A stretch of 64,000 bases of DNA, from NCBI GenBank assembly GCA_016708825.1, contig JADJEZ010000012.1:40276-104275 (forward strand), in the 5' to 3' direction. Source of the DNA: Betaproteobacteria bacterium (GTDB lineage: Bacteria > Pseudomonadota > Gammaproteobacteria > Burkholderiales > Usitatibacteraceae). A program made the position numbers and the translations under genes. The notes under the pieces were generated by a model that saw only the letters and a list, made by a program, of their open reading frames with translations, was not told the origin of the DNA and ran no database searches. This document shows positions 61,979-64,000 of this stretch, one piece after another; positions within the stretch are counted from its first letter, which is position 1; every line of letters begins with the position of its first letter.

Positions 61979-62929
61979 CTAGCCCGGCGCCTGGCGGGCT
62001 GCCGAGACGGGCTCCGGCGCGCTGCGCATGAGGTGGATGAAGACGTCCTCGAGTCCCGGCTCGATCGGTGTGGCCTTCAGTCCCGGCGGGGCGGTCGCGC
62101 GCGCCACGCTCGCGGCCAGCGCGGCGGCATCGGTTCCGCTCACGTGGATGCGCGCGCCGAACGGCACCACCATGTCCGCGCCGGGGGCCGCGCGCAGCTG
62201 CGCCGCGGCGGCCGCGAGCCCCTCGCCCTCGATCGCCCAGGTGCTGAGGTTCGCGCCGGCGACCACCTCCTGCGCCGTGCCGCTCGCGAGCAGCTTCCCG
62301 TAGGCGATGTAGGCCAGCGCGTGGCAGCGTTCGGCCTCGTCCATGTAATGCTTGCTCACCAGCACCGTCATGCCGCCGTGGGCGAGTTCGTGCAGGTGTT
62401 CCCAGAACTCGCGGCGCGCACCCGGATCCACCCCGGCCGTGGGTTCGTCGAGGAGCAGGAGCTTCGGATCGTGCAGCAGGCAGGCGGCGAGGGCGAGCCG
62501 CTGCTTCCAGCCGCCGGAGAGCGTTCCCGCGAGCTGGCCGCGCCGCTTCTCGAGCCCGAGCTGCCCGAGCGCCGCGTCGACGCGGCGCCTGCGGTCCGCC
62601 ATGCCGTAGACGCGCCCGACGAACTCGAGATTTTCCGCGATCGAGAGATCCTCGTAGAGGCTGAAGCGCTGGGTCATGTAGCCGACCTGGCGCTTGATGC
62701 TCGCGGATTCGCGCAGGATGTCGAAGCCCAGGCAGGTGCCGCTCCCGCCGTCGGGCGTGAGAAGGCCGCACAGCATGCGAATCGTGGTCGTCTTGCCGCT
62801 GCCGTTGGGGCCGAGGAAGCCGTAGATCTGCCCCCGGGGAACCTGCAGCCCGAAACGGTCGACCACGACCTTGTCGTCGAAGCGCTTGGTGAGGCCTTCG
62901 ACGTCGATGGCGAGTGCGGCCGGTTCCAT
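61979..62929 (-). CDS. ABC exporter ATPase (YbhF/CcmA-like)
   Basis: 316 residues: Walker A GFLGPNGSGKTTTIRML, Q-loop GYMTQRFSLYEDLSI, signature TLSGGWKQRLALAACLLHDP, Walker B LLLLDEPTAGVDP and H-loop VLVSKHYMDEAERC. The Tyr-Met-Thr-Gln-Arg Q-loop and the C-terminal extension fit the drug-exporter ATPases paired with HlyD and ABC-2 permeases. A single nucleotide-binding domain is present, whereas E. coli YbhF has two. It lies 9 nt after the HlyD gene. Confidence 0.93.
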   Translation of the reverse strand: MEPAALAIDVEGLTKRFDDKVVVDRFGLQVPRGQIYGFLGPNGSGKTTTIRMLCGLLTPDGGSGTCLGFDILRESASIKRQVGYMTQRFSLYEDLSIAENLEFVGRVYGMADRRRRVDAALGQLGLEKRRGQLAGTLSGGWKQRLALAACLLHDPKLLLLDEPTAGVDPGARREFWEHLHELAHGGMTVLVSKHYMDEAERCHALAYIAYGKLLASGTAQEVVAGANLSTWAIEGEGLAAAAAQLRAAPGADMVVPFGARIHVSGTDAAALAASVARATAPPGLKATPIEPGLEDVFIHLMRSAPEPVSAARQAPG

Positions 62930-62938
62930 GGCGATCGC

Positions 62939-63883
62939 CTACCGGAGCACCACGTCCAGGGGCTGGCCGGGCTTCAGGCCCTCCGCGTGAGCGGGCGGCG
63001 GACGCGCCTCGACCAGGTAGACGAGCCTGGCGCGGCTGTCCTTGCTGTAGATGACCGGGGGCGTGAACTCCGCCTGCGGGGAGATCCAGGTCACGCGGGC
63101 CGGGATCGGCTCGGAACACCCGTCGCATCGCAGTTCCACCGCCTGCCCGACCTTCACCGCGCCGAGGCGGGGCTCCTCGACGTGGAATCTCGCCTTGATG
63201 TTTCCGGGAGGAAGGAGCGTGACCACGGGCTGGCCCGCGCCGACCCATTCGCCGCGGACGAACAGGGTGTCGGTCACCACCCCGGAAACGGTCGCCACCG
63301 CCGATTTCTGCTTCAGGCGCCAATCGGCCTGCTCGACGGCTGCGAGGGCGGCGCTCGCATCGGCCTGCGCGGCGCGGATCTCGTCGGGCCGCGCCGCGAG
63401 CTGCGCCGTGGCCAGTTGCGCCTCGAGTTCGTCGACGCGCGCGCGATCCCGCGCCACTGCGGTTCTCGCCTCGTCCAGGCGCTGGCGGCTCAGGAACCCC
63501 TTGGAAACGAGTTCCTCCTCGCGCTTGAAGTCCGCAATCGAAAGGCTCGCGGCCGCCTTCGCCTGTGCGAGCTGCGCGCGCACGGCGTCGATCTCCGTGG
63601 GGCGGCGCGCCTTGCGCAGGTTGTCCAGCCGGGCCTGCGCCTGCGCAAGCCGCTCGCCGGCCTCGCGCCGGACGGCGGCCTCGTTCTCGGCCTCGAGCGC
63701 GAACAGCGGAACTCCGGCCTCCACCCGCTCGCCGCGATGCACGTCCAGGCTCACCAGGGTCCCGGCGAACGGCGCGCCGATGCGCACGAATTCGCCCTCC
63801 GCGTACCCCTGGAGCACCGCCTCCTGCGGCGCTCCGCAAGCCGCGGCGGCGAGGGCGATCAGGACGGATGCGACGCGTTTCAT
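62939..63883 (-). CDS. HlyD family periplasmic adaptor, lipoprotein
   Basis: 314 residues. Lipobox AAAACGAP (Cys16) predicts lipid anchoring, unlike YbhG, which is usually a Sec-exported or membrane-anchored adaptor. A biotinyl-lipoyl-like half (VSLDVHRGERVEAGVPLFAL), a long coiled-coil hairpin (about 70-190), the returning half (VSGVVTDTLFVRGEWVGAG) and a beta-barrel domain with KSARLVYLVEARPPP-like RARLVYLVEARPPP follow. It would join the inner-membrane ABC pump to an outer-membrane channel, possibly the TolC encoded 4 kb downstream. The start overlaps the preceding partial gene (ATGA). Confidence 0.92.
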   Translation of the reverse strand: MKRVASVLIALAAAACGAPQEAVLQGYAEGEFVRIGAPFAGTLVSLDVHRGERVEAGVPLFALEAENEAAVRREAGERLAQAQARLDNLRKARRPTEIDAVRAQLAQAKAAASLSIADFKREEELVSKGFLSRQRLDEARTAVARDRARVDELEAQLATAQLAARPDEIRAAQADASAALAAVEQADWRLKQKSAVATVSGVVTDTLFVRGEWVGAGQPVVTLLPPGNIKARFHVEEPRLGAVKVGQAVELRCDGCSEPIPARVTWISPQAEFTPPVIYSKDSRARLVYLVEARPPPAHAEGLKPGQPLDVVLR

Positions 63884-64000
63884 GGCGCCCCTTTCGTGGG
63901 TCCCGGCGGGGCGGCGATCGCCGCCAGCGCGAGGTCGATTCTCTCGTCGAGCGCGGCGTCGGTGAGAATGGCGCCCCGGAGCTGCCTTGCGAACGACGAC
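63880..64000 (-). CDS. 3' end of a gene cut by the window edge
   Basis: About 40 C-terminal residues, ending in DAALDERIDLALAAIAAPPG and a short Pro/Gly tail, with the TGA overlapping the HlyD start. The helical end and position at the head of an HlyD/ABC operon fit a TetR-type regulator, which often controls such operons, but nothing diagnostic is visible. Confidence 0.5.
   Translation of the reverse strand, partial: SSFARQLRGAILTDAALDERIDLALAAIAAPPGPTKGAP

Noticed and set aside
1..64000. tRNA, rRNA, CRISPR array, transposase or phage genes
   Set aside because: Looked for on both strands; no cloverleaf, repeat array, inverted-repeat-bounded element or recognisable mobile gene was seen.

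Overview
The window is chromosomal DNA of a GC-rich Gram-negative bacterium, almost certainly a betaproteobacterium. The support is gene content and order: glnA with a sigma-54-type promoter followed by ntrB-ntrC, the yqgE-ruvX-pyrR-pyrB-pyrC' operon, the PCMT-rhodanese-tolC operon, Mpl, a DUF3683-type FAD/Fe-S oxidoreductase, and LPS core genes waaC-waaA. The genus cannot be fixed from the sequence. No tRNA, rRNA, CRISPR array, insertion sequence or phage gene was seen, and genes are packed with many 1-4 nt overlaps.

Layout. 1-5 kb (+): glnA, a DUF4124 protein and the NtrBC nitrogen two-component system. 5-15 kb (-): a broken GAF/PAS/GGDEF/EAL c-di-GMP gene, xthA, a DUF4124-glutaredoxin protein, oligopeptidase prlC, then the pyrimidine operon, whose dihydroorotase homologue has lost its metal ligands. 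15-16.4 kb (+): photolyase. 16.4-22 kb (-): a TonB-type protein, RNB ribonuclease, YqiA-like esterase, PhzF-like protein and Mpl. 22.3-23.3 kb (+): gshB. 23.3-29.3 kb (-): an unknown 537-residue protein, a HIT hydrolase and a 1284-residue FAD/Fe-S oxidoreductase.

29.4-37 kb (-) is one coupled cassette: parvulin-type PPIase, Wzm/Wzt-type ABC exporter, two TPR/GT41 (O-GlcNAc-transferase-like) proteins and a YqaA-like membrane protein. 37-40.8 kb (-) holds two secreted proteins and a lipoprotein, each in its own promoter/terminator unit. 41-52 kb (-) is a type II secretion operon, gspE-F-G-H-I-J-K-L-M-C/N-D. 52-56 kb (-) holds the dTDP-L-rhamnose genes and a WaaE/KdtX-like glycosyltransferase, followed on + by waaC and waaA. 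58.4-64 kb (-) holds tolC, a rhodanese, a PCMT-family protein and an HlyD/ABC exporter.

How it fits together: most of the right half concerns the cell envelope, namely LPS core and rhamnose supply, export of a glycan or glycoconjugate, type II secretion with nearby secreted proteins, and TolC-dependent efflux. The left half is nitrogen assimilation, pyrimidine synthesis and housekeeping.

Caveat: five otherwise well-preserved genes (the c-di-GMP gene, the PPIase, gspD, gspL and an ABC permease) each carry one single-base frameshift, all in GC-rich tracts. In every case both halves remain recognisable. This looks more like assembly indel error than five independent gene losses.
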